A stretch of 64,000 nt of DNA from Galaxea fascicularis (GCA_948470475.1 OX419335.1:32607280-32671279), one strand, 5' to 3'; positions 21,167 to 31,782 are shown, counted from the first letter of the stretch. Program-made: numbers and translations. Notes: generated from the sequence alone by a model not told the origin.

Positions 21167-22924
21167 ATGGCTACTGGTTGGGAAGGAGACGAAGAACAAT
21201 GCCTCGAATCAGTTGGATCCTTAGATGACCGGCGAGAAATAAGGCGAACAAATGACGACAAGAAGTCTGAAACCATACGAGAGCAGACAAGTAATACACG
21301 AGAGAAAAGGTTTGTTTTTAACGTTGTATCTGGGATTATGCAAATCGGAAGTCACAGCGATATAAGTTTTGGGTCAGTCGATGAACGAAATTCTCACGGA
21401 ACGGGCACTGATAAAGGCGGTCCTGTGTTAAAAGAGCATTCGAGACCTACTGGACGGCTGAGGGTCGGTCGAAGTAGAGTTGGTTTTCCCGATTGCAAAT
21501 ATGATCATTTGGTTCAACTGTTGGTTTGCAAGAACGGACAAACAAGAGAAACTCTCGACATCACAGATAAATACGACATATCTGTGAGAGTGACTTACAA
21601 TGGCAAAACGGATGCATCTCTTGACATGCCTGATTATCAGTGCAAACGAATTAAAAGCGAAACCAAAAATGGCGTAAACAGAATAATGGCGGGTGTTGTG
21701 GGATTTCTCTTCCGTTTTCATGAGCCAAGCACGAAATATAAGATCGACTTCGCCTTGCAAACAACCCCGCCAAAAAAGACTAAACAGGAAACCTCAAAGG
21801 ACGACAGAGGTTGTGAAACGTTGAGCGAGCTATCAATCACACTGGAAACAGGACCAAGAGCGTTAAAGAAATCGGGAAAGGGTACGAAAGAGATGGAAGA
21901 GAAAAACGTAACTTTGTCTTTCAAATTGGGCCCGGCTGCGCTTTCCAAGGAGAGCAAAGAACTATGTGAACGGTCTACATGGGTTGTAAATCAGTTACAA
22001 TCCCGCCGTAACGACGCTAAGTGGGAAGATTTTGACAAATTCTCTTGCGATTTGTTACTTAGATTTAGTGATGCGGACACGCAAATAGCCATTAAACTGG
22101 AACAGAGCGTGGCAGCCCTTTACAGAAATGATTTCGATCGCTCCGTAGAGTTTCTTGATGAGGCGTTCGAGCTAATGCCTAAAGCTGTTAACTTGCAGCT
22201 TCTGGCGGGAAGAGGCTACGGTTATCGCGCAGGAATAGCAAGGCGAAGGAGGAATTTTGGAGAGGCTCATGCCTGTATGCAACTGGCAGAGCAAAACAGT
22301 CTCGCGTGTCACACGAACCTCGACACGGGTTACATTGCGTACGAGAAAGCGAGTGTGTTGCTAGATTTCATTGGATTATCGCCCCAGCGGAGCCTTAAAC
22401 AAGTAAGCGAAGCCTTGCACAGCCTTGAAAAATGCATAGAAGTGTGCCTGCGATTAGAAATGGAAGACAACTCTTTACTTCACTTCGCGTTCATCAAAAT
22501 TGCACTGCTCCTTCTCGATTGTCGCACTGATGTTGGACGCGAACGCTCTCTAAACAAGGAAGTTATCGCGAATAGCGAGGAAAGTTTAAATACACTAATA
22601 CGCAAATACTGGTCCTACAACAGCGAAGGACTCAAAATTCAGCTCTATCTTGCCAGTTCAGATCTAGAATATCGTAAAGGAAACTACACGGAAGCAGTGC
22701 GATTTGCAAATTTGGTGAAAGCGGAAGCAGAAGAATTCGGTTTCAACACAGAAATTTCTCTCGCGCAAGAACGACTCAATTACCTGCGTGTTCTTGTTCC
22801 TCGCGAGGGGACCGGAAGTGGACGACAGCCATCGTTATTATCACTTGTTGGTGCAAGTGAGGGAGAACATGGCGACGTCAGTTCGTCAGGCTCTGAATCT
22901 GACTGGCTCCTGAGTTTAGAGTAG
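21167..22924 (+). CDS. Unrecognised TPR-like protein, tandem family copy 3 (mosaic)
   Basis: An intronless ORF of 585 residues from MATGWEG; an in-frame upstream ATG at 21023 exists as in copy 2. The domain layout is as in copies 1 and 2. The sequence is a patchwork: residues 1 to about 130 follow copy 2 (GDEEQCLESVGSLD), the middle follows copy 1 (YNGKTDASLDMPDY to SLKQVSEALHSLEKCIEVCLR), the next part follows copy 2 (LEMED, LLLLDCRTDV, RFANLVK), and the last 20 or so residues follow copy 1 (EGEHGDVSSSGSESDWLL). This indicates gene conversion or unequal crossing-over between neighbours. Function unknown. Confidence 0.8.
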   Translation: MATGWEGDEEQCLESVGSLDDRREIRRTNDDKKSETIREQTSNTREKRFVFNVVSGIMQIGSHSDISFGSVDERNSHGTGTDKGGPVLKEHSRPTGRLRVGRSRVGFPDCKYDHLVQLLVCKNGQTRETLDITDKYDISVRVTYNGKTDASLDMPDYQCKRIKSETKNGVNRIMAGVVGFLFRFHEPSTKYKIDFALQTTPPKKTKQETSKDDRGCETLSELSITLETGPRALKKSGKGTKEMEEKNVTLSFKLGPAALSKESKELCERSTWVVNQLQSRRNDAKWEDFDKFSCDLLLRFSDADTQIAIKLEQSVAALYRNDFDRSVEFLDEAFELMPKAVNLQLLAGRGYGYRAGIARRRRNFGEAHACMQLAEQNSLACHTNLDTGYIAYEKASVLLDFIGLSPQRSLKQVSEALHSLEKCIEVCLRLEMEDNSLLHFAFIKIALLLLDCRTDVGRERSLNKEVIANSEESLNTLIRKYWSYNSEGLKIQLYLASSDLEYRKGNYTEAVRFANLVKAEAEEFGFNTEISLAQERLNYLRVLVPREGTGSGRQPSLLSLVGASEGEHGDVSSSGSESDWLLSLE

Positions 22925-23080
22925 CATGACAATGACAAAGGGAGGTGACTTAATATTTATTTTCCTTTTGTAGACCAGTGGAAGTAAATGTGACAAACTT
23001 GGAACCCGGATGTGTTAAATAAAAAATCATACGTTATGTGAAGCTAAAAGCTACAATATATACGGGCTATTAGTATAGGT

Positions 23081-23240
23081 AATAGCATGACCTGTAGTGG
23101 TATTTGGCAATAATACCGCGAGTGATATTTCAAAATTGTCCAAAATACCACGAGCCGCGAAGCGGCGAGTGGTATTTGGACAATTTTGAAATATTACGAG
23201 CCGGTATTACTGCAAAATATGACGTACAGGTCATGCTATT
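23081..23240. repeat. Foldback element 1
   Basis: The ends AATAGCATGACCTGTA and (reverse) TACAGGTCATGCTATT are complementary; the arms pair imperfectly inward to a GC-rich centre, GCCGCGAAGCGGC. Non-coding. Confidence 0.75.
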
Positions 23241-23244
23241 ATTT

Positions 23245-23394
23245 AACAATTATTGGATGAGGTTGAGCATGATAGCGATAATTATCAAGGCCAAAGTTTG
23301 TCTTATCTGCCGAAGCCGAAGGCTGTGGCGGATAACACAAACTGAGGCCTTGATAATTATCGCTATCATGCGAAAACCAAATCCAATAATTGTT
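23245..23394. repeat. Foldback element 2, adjacent to element 1
   Basis: The ends AACAATTATTGGAT and ATCCAATAATTGTT are perfect complements, with long inner arms (GATAGCGATAATTATCAAGG and its complement) around a GC-rich centre. A GC-rich tip on AT-rich arms is shared with element 1 and with the 36.8 kb/57.2 kb family. Confidence 0.75.
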
Positions 23395-23490
23395 TTATTA
23401 TGCATATTCCTGAGCTGCACTGGCGACTCCGCCATAACAAAACTGATCAAACTGCTGGTTAGTGTATTAGTTGACGTCACTTCTGCATGC

Positions 23491-23560
23491 ATAAAACTAT
23501 TGTCTGTAGGTATGACGTCAATTCTACATATATAAAAACTATTGTCTGTAGGTATGACGT
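23491..23560 (+). repeat. Short tandem duplication
   Basis: The unit containing ACTATTGTCTGTAGGTATG occurs twice, about 42 bases apart, each followed by a GACGT motif. Confidence 0.6.
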
Positions 23561-23630
23561 AAGAGAAACAGAGCTAGCAAAAATTAGCTGCGTGCTTATA
23601 GCCAATCAAAATCCAGCTGGTGACACCAAT

Positions 23631-23866
23631 GTATAATAATTGTTTATAATGGAGCTGAGAAATTTTCGGTAACGCACAAGAGACCTTGTTTTGTTTGTAT
23701 TTTTGTTTACTGCTTTTTCGGAAGGTTTTGTATTTATTCCCCGGAAATTTCCGGGAATCTTGCCGCCATTTTTGTGAAAACAAAAGCAAAAACGTCATTG
23801 TGTTTAGTGTTGCCATGGTAATTTTGTTATGCCATCCTACTATTACGCGGAAATAGCGATACTATC

Positions 23867-23906
<40 letters not shown>

Positions 23907-23910
23907 TGTA
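23631..23910. mobile_element. MITE-like element with imperfect terminal inverted repeats
   Basis: The ends (GAGCTGAGAAATTTTCGG on the left; CCGAAATTTCTCGGC on the right) are inverted, next to TATAAT-rich outer parts. No coding capacity; superfamily not assigned. Confidence 0.5.
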
Positions 23911-23929
23911 TCTTATCTTCGCTTTAAAG

Positions 23930-24177
23930 GGGGTAGTTTCTAAAGAAACTGTGGTGCTGCGTTCGGTGGGGAAGTAGTACACAAAGATTTTGGTATTATC
24001 AACAGAGTTGATAAATGTAAATTGACCACCGTACAGGGATTCTAAAAGCTGACGTTTCGAGCGCTAGCCCTTCGTCAAAGCGAATCGAGGAATTATGGGT
24101 TGTGTGTAGTTTTTATAGTAGAGTAGGAGCTACGCTATTGGTGGTAACATGGCAACGTGAAAATAGGAATACATTAG
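23930..24177 (-). mobile_element. Penelope-like element terminal/3' region
   Basis: This lies downstream of the GIY-YIG fragment on the minus strand. Its block 'gtagtttctaaagaaact' also occurs at about 63463 and, decayed, at 58913, showing a dispersed terminal-repeat family. It contains the hammerhead-like motif. Confidence 0.6.
24038..24086 (-). ncRNA. Hammerhead-ribozyme-like motif (type I), Penelope-associated
   Basis: On the minus strand the order is GATTCGCT, TTGACGA, a hairpin GGGC/GCTC, GAAAC, GTC, AGC, TTTTA, GAATC. The core CUGANGA...GAAA...UH is present except that C3 is U. Helix I forms from GATTC+GCT with AGC+GAATC around a 5-base internal loop; helix III is minimal (ACGU), as known for Penelope-like hammerheads, which probably act as dimers. 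Predicted cleavage is after the C of GUC (between 24051 and 24050). The C3U change should weaken or abolish activity. Confidence 0.6.
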
Positions 24178-24845
24178 TTAAATGAAAAACGTTCGTTAAT
24201 ACCGTGGGGATTAAGGGTGCCGATTTGGAAGATGAATTTTTGTTCCAGATTCTTGCGGCTTTCCGTCGTACCTTGATGTAGGGAAAGGCCGCAGATAGCC
24301 ATGTGTTGTTTGGAGTGGTTAGGGAGATTAAAATGACGAGCGACTGGCTTAGATGCATCCTTGTCATTCTTCTCAACATCGCGAAGGTGTTCGCGGAATC
24401 GGTCGCCTAGTCGTCTTCCTGTCTCGCCAATGTATAATTTATTGCATAACGTGCAGGTTAGGCAATAAATGACATTTGCGGAGGTACATGTGAAACGATC
24501 AGTGATCTTAACAGATCGCTTAGGTCCCGATATTTTGCTAGTGTTAAGAATGAATTGACAAGTTTTACATCGTGAGCGCGCGCATTTGAAAGTGCCGGGT
24601 TGCTCGTTAGTTTTAAATGCGCTTTTAACTAAAAAGTTGCCGACGTTTTTGTCGCGTTTGAATGAAATTAGTGGAGGTTGCGAAAAGATTCTACCAGTCT
24701 CGGGATCATTTTGGAGTAATTTGAAGTTATTGAGAATGATACTTTTGACTACATGATTATGAGGATGGCAAGTGAGGGTGAATGGAATTCTGTCGTTCTT
24801 ATCCTTTTGTGACGTTTGTAGTGCTGACTGCCGATCAAATTGAAA
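24178..24845 (-). pseudogene. Penelope-like element C-terminal fragment with GIY-YIG endonuclease domain
   Basis: A frame open from 24845 down to the stop at 24178 has no start ATG. The translation includes CARSRCKTCQFI, then NVIYCLTCTLCNKLYIGETG and RRLGDRFREHL, then HFNLPNHS. This is the GIY-YIG (here LYIGETG) nuclease with the upstream Cys cluster typical of Penelope-like elements. The reverse-transcriptase part that should precede it is missing; instead the frame ends near 24845 and another piece of such an element begins in the opposite direction at 24898. Confidence 0.85.
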
Positions 24846-24897
24846 TCAATATCTTCACCAAATTCGATGCGCTCAAAATTCTTTTTCACGTAATATT

Positions 24898-26015
24898 ATG
24901 AGGATCACTATCAGAGCCATGTGCCAAAAACGTAACGAACTTGACAAACAAATTCTTCAGTGCCGCTCCGAACTTTCCAAAATCTGTCCAGTAGTTTTGG
25001 TACAATCCATTCGCGCTAAAATCCAGGAACTTAATTCTAGACTGTTTTACCATTTAAACCTAACCAAGACCCAAAAACTTCAACAATTAATAGGTCCGCA
25101 AATTACCAACCACACTACATTGCATAGCCATACCACCGTAGTTACAATTCCAGAAAATCTTCCGCTTACTGACTCAGAGAAATCTGTTCTCAGTAAGGGC
25201 CTAAATTTTGTCCCAATTGCCAAACGCACCAATGAATTTTCTATTAAGCAAGATGTTGAAAAATTCCTTCGCCGCGTTCAGTTAAAAGCCTTTTTCCATG
25301 ACAAAGAGAATGATTCTGACACTTCGGACAAAGATATTTTTGAAACACTTCAAGTTCGCAAATCTAAACGGACTCCCCCAGAGGGACAATTTTCCTCTTT
25401 AGATTTTTTCACCAAAAAGTGCCGTCACGACATTAACAAACTTAAATTCAATCGTAACACTAAATTTTCCAACCTTTCCTCGGAAGAGTGGGCGGCGCTT
25501 AAAAATCTTAGTAAACGCAATGACATAGTTGTCAAATCGGCCGACAAAGGCGGCGCGGTAGTTGTTTGGCGGTCCGACCTTTACAAAAAAAAAAGAAGCT
25601 TTGCGGCAACTTTCTGACACCTCGTTTTATGCCAAAATCGAAAGAGATCTCACCTCCACAAATCAAAAACTTGTCAAAGACACGATTCATAATCTTATAG
25701 TTAACCAAGAATTACCGGACACTGCAACTAATCTCATCATCACAACTCCTAGAACTTCGTGCATTTACTTCTTGCCAAAAATTCACAAACCGAACAACCC
25801 AAGTCGCCCTATCGTTTCTGCCTGTAGTTGCCCTACCGAACTCATTTCTAGCTACTTAGACAGGATTATGACTCCTATCGTCAAATCTTTACCATCATAC
25901 ATCAAAGACAGTACACACGCACTAGAAATTTTCCGCGATTTCAGCTTCTCCGGCCAAGACAAACTTATTTTCACCATGGACATTACATCTCTGTACACAG
26001 TCAAAAAAAAAAAAA
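24898..26015 (+). pseudogene. Penelope-like element N-terminal and partial reverse transcriptase, frameshifted and truncated
   Basis: The first frame runs from ATG 24898 to 25617; the second continues from about 25585, so a frameshift lies in the A-run at 25586-25595 (SDLYKKK to EALRQLSD). Typical PLE features are KSADKGGAVVVW, IYFLPKIHKP, RPIVSACSCPTELIS and motif A FTMDITSLYT. Homology stops right after motif A at another A-run (26004-26016). Palm motifs B to E and the nuclease are absent. Head-to-head with the minus-strand GIY-YIG fragment; not functional. Confidence 0.85.
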
Positions 26016-26169
26016 CTTGTCGTTGGGTGTTTACGATCAAACGTGCAATTATGAAGAAATGTACCAAAAAGTGTGATAAATGTGCGGAGTTATGTTTTGC
26101 TTAGTGAGCCTCTTGCTTTGATGGGACGGGGGCAATTTGGCGAGCTCCCCCAGTTATTTTAGCCTAGCT

Positions 26170-26350
26170 GCGGGCCTGGAAAGAAAAGAAGTTATATTTT
26201 TAAAAGATATGAAGGCGATAAAAATTAAAGCTTGTACGTACGGGCTATAGCCCCAGTTGTTCATGCACAAAGCAGGTAACTCTATCACACAGTAAGTCAC
26301 TGTTTCAACACCATAAAAGCCTCGATAGTTTTGCAAATGTTTTTAACAGT
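26170..26350 (+). repeat. Downstream flank block of copy 3, displaced
   Basis: Matches 20380-20560. In copy 3 this flank is separated from the gene by about 3 kb of foldback and Penelope-like sequence, so those insertions came after the duplication. Confidence 0.65.
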
Positions 26351-28266
26351 TTTGGTGTGTATTTCTTATTGTGTTTTTGTAGTGTCGATTAGGTGCTAGT
26401 TTCGTAATCAGTGGGTTTTTAGTAGATTTTCCAGTATTAGATTTCAAAACAATTAATGCAATGTTCCTTCAGAATTAACATCAGCGGCAGGCCTCTTTTA
26501 GGTCACATTCCACTGGTCAAAGTACAGGTCACCATGCTACAGATAAATAAACAAGCCCAAAAGAATCTCCTAGCCCCAATCACTATCCAAAATTTTGTTT
26601 TAGATCAGGGCGAAACTGTTTGGCTTAGTTACAGTGATAAAACAGTGACCTGTACCTGCGATCTGGAAAAGAGACCTTCCTGACACGAAGTTTTGTGCTT
26701 CAGTTATTGGTAGATACTTTTGGAATGACCTGGCCCCTTTCCATGCGACCAAAATCTTTCAGAAAACAACTAAAATGTCTCGGGGGTTACTCCATATATT
26801 AGGGAGCATAAAAGGAGCTTTAAGCAAAGAGAGCGTCATTTAAAGATATAACTTCTAGTTTTTGTAACTCTTTCGCAATCGCTTGAAAAATGCTGGAGAA
26901 CTCTCCAGGAAGTACTGCATCAAAGTAAGGAAAAAGAAAGAAGATTTTGCCGTCACGCGCTCACGTTCTCGAGAAAAGCTAAACTTTGGTCAAAACTGTA
27001 AAACGAACGTGCCGAGCGATTTGTTTCGGCGCCAGTTTTCGTTGCCGTTTCCGTCCTCGTTTCTTAAAGCTTCTTAATTGCCAAACACGGGGACGTTCCA
27101 CCCGAAAGAGGTACCTTTATCAGGCTTCACGCAAGGGTAGGAATTTCACAAGTTGAAGCAAATGAAAGGGCAGGGAAAACTGCCATTCAGGTATTTTGTT
27201 TTCGGTTAACAACCCTTCCGGTAATTGCTGATGTTCTTCCGTAACATCCTTCATGACTTCATTGCAACGGTTTACAAAAAAGGGACGCCGTGTTCTTTAG
27301 TATAGATATGTGAAAGAGGGACCATTTTTCAGTGGAAGGTACGCGGAAGGAGTACCTTTTCTTTTTAAAAAAAAAAAGTATATAAAAGAGTGCGGGGTTG
27401 GACCTGAGGGTGAGTTCTCCCCGTATGAAACTTTGTTGAATATCCACCGAACCAAATGTTCTCTTCGAAAGTATCACTTCTGTCAACATTAATTGCAAAT
27501 TATTAATTTGTGGCTCAGCTATTATCGGTGTAAATAACTGTTCTTCTGCTGCCTTTGTGCTCTCTACAGGGCAATCATTAGTTTTTCTATCGTTTGCTGT
27601 ACTTCGCATCCGTAATTTTGTAATTGTGTTTTATGCGTGTGTATCAGTCTATGGCGTAAATCAAATAAATCATCCGACGAGTCAAAATATTTTGGTTGTA
27701 GATTTATCCAGCAGTTAGTGACTTATCGGCTGGATCAAGGTCATCTACTAATCGATGGTGTTCAAATGTTACTGAGCCCTACCCGGGTTGATAGTGCAAA
27801 ATTTCCTGACGTACCGTATTTTACCGACTTAATAAGACGGCGGCACTCTTATTAGTAAGTAAGAAAATGGTAAGGCCTTATAATTCATGCAATAGCTATG
27901 ATTTTCATTCAAGACGTGACACGTCATTTGAGGTCGAAACGAATGACGCTTACTCATCGGCCTTAGTGTACGCAAGCTGTGTTTCTGACTGTTTATTCGT
28001 AAGTAATGTCATAATTAATACGGTAATGCTTTGATGACACAGCTGGTATAATCTGAACTCATGGCAAGATATGATTGGTTTTTCTCACAGCCCAATAGCG
28101 TTTTACCACTTAAACTTAAACAATACGACTGAAATACTAAGAAATAAGTTTTCGACTCAATTTTCCTGCGACATTTTTAGTTCAGCTTTGTTCAAGGTTC
28201 AACTTTATAGCTGATACCCAAGACACTTAATTCCACCTGTTTCTTCTCTATTACGATTTGTTAACA

Positions 28267-30616
28267 ATGGTAGCTTATCAGAATTTGGCGCTATTGTCCT
28301 TTATAGCATTTGCAGCTCAATTTAGTTTCAATTCGCTGGTTTTTGCCGAGGTTAAGCCTCATCAAGATAATTTTCATAAACACGAACATTTCGGTGCAAA
28401 TCAAGAACATGACGCGAGATATGACCACGAAGCCTTCCTCGGTCCAGAGGCCGAAGAATTCGAGCATTTAACACCTGAAGAATCGAAGCGAAGACTCAAA
28501 ACTATAGTTATCAAACTGATCGACACCAATAGAGACGGCCTGGTTTCTCCCGACGAGCTGTCCGTGTGGATTGAAAAGCAAAGAAAGGCTTTTATGTATG
28601 AAGACGTGGACAAGAGAATCAAGAAGGAAGACAAAGATGGCGATGGAGAGATCTCTTGGGTCGAGTATTCTAAATCAGAGTACGGCGAATGGCATAACCC
28701 TGAAAAACTACCCAAAGACCACGTAAGTTTTCGAGAAACTTTAAATTGCTTTTTCCTTTGAAATTATCTCAGCACCTGTTTTCATTGTACCGCATAAAAC
28801 TTTTACCTTTCACCTGATACAAATAGGCAAGAATATTCCAAAATGGAGAAACATGCACGCGTAGGTGTGAGTCAATGAGCAGAGCACAACAGTTGCTCCA
28901 CCCACTTTGATTGTGTAAAGATATTTTCAGGTCTCAAAAATTGGAGCCTCATTAATACACAGTTTTGTTAACATTTCAGTAAATTTTATCTTAAAAAACA
29001 ATAAAATCATTAGTTGAATTAGTTTCTAATAACTTCAACTCCAGCTATTCGTTATGAATAACATGGTTTGGTCATGTTAGGACGCAAATAAAAAGATCGA
29101 GATACGAATATTATGACAGTGAGATGGCTAAAAGCAAGCGAACAAGCAGTCAACATAACTGCGAGAAGAAAAATTATAGAAATATTAAATATCAACACCA
29201 TCGTTATGCATTTTGTCTTTGTTGTTGTTCCAACAGAATTTACGGCGTCAGATCTTTAAAGCACAGTACAAATTTAACATGGCGGATGCGGACAAGAACG
29301 GGAAAATGAACAGGGATGAATATGTGGACTTTGAACATCCAGAGGAGAGAAAGGATATGGAGGACATTGCCCTAGATGAAGTCATACAGGACGTTGACCA
29401 AAATGGAGATGGGTAAGATAGGTTAGCTTGCAAATCAGCTACCGACTTTTCTCCGTTCTCGTACCATGCGGTTTGCTTATTTCCCAGGTTTGAATCGTCA
29501 GTCGAACTCTTCTTTGCAGACGTCGTTGAAGTGCTCATGAAGCAAATTATTTTGAGTAGCTATAAAATTTACTCTTTGAGATACATAACTACGAAGTTTC
29601 AGACGTCTACGGTTGGCCATTTGTGAGGGCGAAATATTCTAGTTTGAGCGCTCGTAAAATCGACAATTTTTTCTAAAGACGCCCGAAACTTCGGAATTGT
29701 GTATTTCAAAGGGTAAAGTTTATGACTACGCGACAAAAAAAATTTCGCTTCATTGGCACTTTATACTGAATACGATGCTCTCAGTATTACGGCCAGCTTC
29801 ATTTTGTCTCGATCCGTTGATTTTCCTATAATAAATTCAAGTTAATTAAACAAGGACACTTCAACTGGTCCAAGCAACTTCCGTAATAACGAGCTCTGTC
29901 TGCATCAAAAAGCATATGACAAATGCGAGCAAGGTGCAGTTCATTTCTCACAACACTTAGACCATGAATGAGACTACTGTAACGTCTCGTACGGATAAAG
30001 GCATGGTTGCACAAGCGGAATCCACTTTACTTTGGAATTATAATAGCCTCAAGAAACAAAAACCAAGTAAATAAGATTTGCATCTGATTGGCCACGATAA
30101 AAATACGTCGCTTTCACTAGTCGTAAAGAAGATAAGCCTCAACAAAATCTCACAACCATAGGGAATGAGGGAGACCAGATGAAAGGTGTACATTGCAAAA
30201 ACCATTTGAGCCGCTTTTAATGAATGAACGAAGCAACGAGATTACTTCTCAGCGAGTCACGATGCTCTCTTTGTTTTTCATGCAGGGTAATTACCGTCGA
30301 CGAATTTCTTGGTCAGTACCATGACGACACAGAACCACCTGCGTGGGTGAGACGCCAGAGAGAAGACTTTCACAAACGGTTCGACAAAAACAATGACGGC
30401 AAGATGGACCGAGAGGAGGCAAGGGCCTGGGTACTACCTGATAACGTTCACGACACACATGACGAGACATTGCATCTTATGGACGGCACTGACGAGAACG
30501 CAGATGGGTTTCTATCCGTGGACGAAATATTACTTCACTGGAATTTGTTTGTTGGCAGTCAAGCCACTGATCACGGTCGCACTTTACGAAAAGTTAGACC
30601 ACACGAGGAACTGTAA
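28267..30616 (+). CDS. Reticulocalbin/calumenin family ER Ca2+-binding protein, paralogue B
   Basis: Exons 28267-28722, 29237-29412 and 30286-30616 join in frame to 320 residues. An N-terminal hydrophobic stretch (residues 5-28) is a signal peptide; the mature part begins with His-rich, acidic sequence and YDHEAFLG as in paralogue A. Six EF-hand loops: DTNRDGLVSPDE, DKDGDGEISWVE, DADKNGKMNRDE, DQNGDGVITVDE (cut by an intron), DKNNDGKMDREE and DENADGFLSVDE. The C-terminus PHEEL is a variant ER-retrieval tail, weaker than HDEL. Intron positions differ from paralogue A, so this is an old duplication despite the proximity. Expected role: Ca2+ buffering or chaperoning in the secretory pathway. Confidence 0.92.
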
Positions 30617-31782
30617 TTTGATGATTTTTATAACGCAGTTTAGAGTAATGATAGTTGAGTAATATCTTTACCATGATATTTCAACATTTTTTAAATCCAT
30701 AGCGAGTTGCAGCACTTCACAGTCAGTATAACGTGCTTTCCAGAGAAGAAAAAAAAGGTGCTTTTCTAAGCAACCAGCATCAAAACGTAAAACTCGGTTC
30801 TTGATTTGTGTTTTCCCGCGCTTGGCGCCGGTTGCACGTGTTTCCATTGCTTTGTGATTGGCTAATAGTTTAGTTTTGTTTTGAGTGGCTGTATACTGAT
30901 AACCTGAAGCTGTCTTTTGAAATGCTACACCATAATTTAAGCAAGCCTTAGGAAGAAATTGCGGCTTTAGCCCCATTTAAAAGAAGCATGGATTTTGTCT
31001 TTTATTTTTACAATGCTAAGTGAATTCAGTGGAGTATGAACGACGCAGTAGAAACTCATAGCTGTGTACGTTAGTACTTACAAATAAATTTTTACTTGTC
31101 ATTCTTTTGACTTTTTGCTTACCATTTGGGAAAAAACGCACTTTTGGAATATACCTCTTTGGCTGAAAGTGAAAAAGTGAAAAGTGAAAAATTCTCGCTT
31201 GTCTCGCTTCTTAAAACCCAAGGACATTTCAAAGAGGCCCTTCAAGGGCTGGTCTGGTATCGCTTTGTTGCTCGTCTACGAGTGTTTGTCGCTTGTTTGG
31301 TTAAGGACAAATGTCGCTATCGCAAAGAAACGAAGACGAAAGACAGAAATGACACAGAAACAGAATAGTCATGCTGGTTTACTCCTGTCGCTACTCCGAA
31401 CAATACAAATTACGAAAGTTAACAGATGTCGCTTTCACTGAATTAAAAGTGAATTGCCCCTGTCGCAAACTGTCGCACTTTTTCGGTCAGTTTCTGTTGG
31501 CTGTCGGTGTTTTGGGAGAAGATTGTCGCGCGTTTTCGGTGGCAGATGTCGCATGTAGATATGCGATTGGTAGATTGCAAGACATACGAAAACAAGCACT
31601 GATGAAAGATCATAAAAACTGTGATCACAGGAGAAAACTGATCAAAATCACTCCAATCCGTACCTTCATTTACTTTCTCATCCATTATGATTTGTATGAG
31701 ATATTTACAAATTTTTACTTACTCTCTCTGATTCATTGCTATTCATAAAAACTCTAAACTCATTGTAAAAATGGCCTCACAC
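30617..31782. other. Intergenic region between convergent genes
   Basis: No gene is supported. The stretch 31260-31570 contains an unusual number of TGTCGC hexamers. Ends of reticulocalbin B (plus) and the TTC28-like gene (minus) face each other here. Confidence 0.5.

Larger units (their letters stand above)
22925..28266. other. Repeat-filled intergenic region between copy 3 and reticulocalbin B
   Basis: It holds foldback elements, a MITE, a broken Penelope-like element and the displaced downstream flank of the family unit; each is listed separately. From 26350 to 28266 no gene is supported; there is a pair of inverted 'gtacaggtcac' motifs at about 26522 and 26645 and an A-run near 27367. 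The last 200 bases should include the reticulocalbin B promoter. Confidence 0.5.

Noticed and set aside
24113..24379. 88-codon minus ORF over the Penelope-like region
   Set aside because: Wrong frame; the GIY-YIG coding frame is the neighbouring one ending at 24178.
28258..28266. Earlier start for reticulocalbin B
   Set aside because: The codon at 28258 is TTG; the first ATG is 28267, directly before the signal peptide.
31126..31748. Overlapping plus ORFs after reticulocalbin B
   Set aside because: No splice context, no recognisable motifs, and TGTCGC repeats explain the composition.
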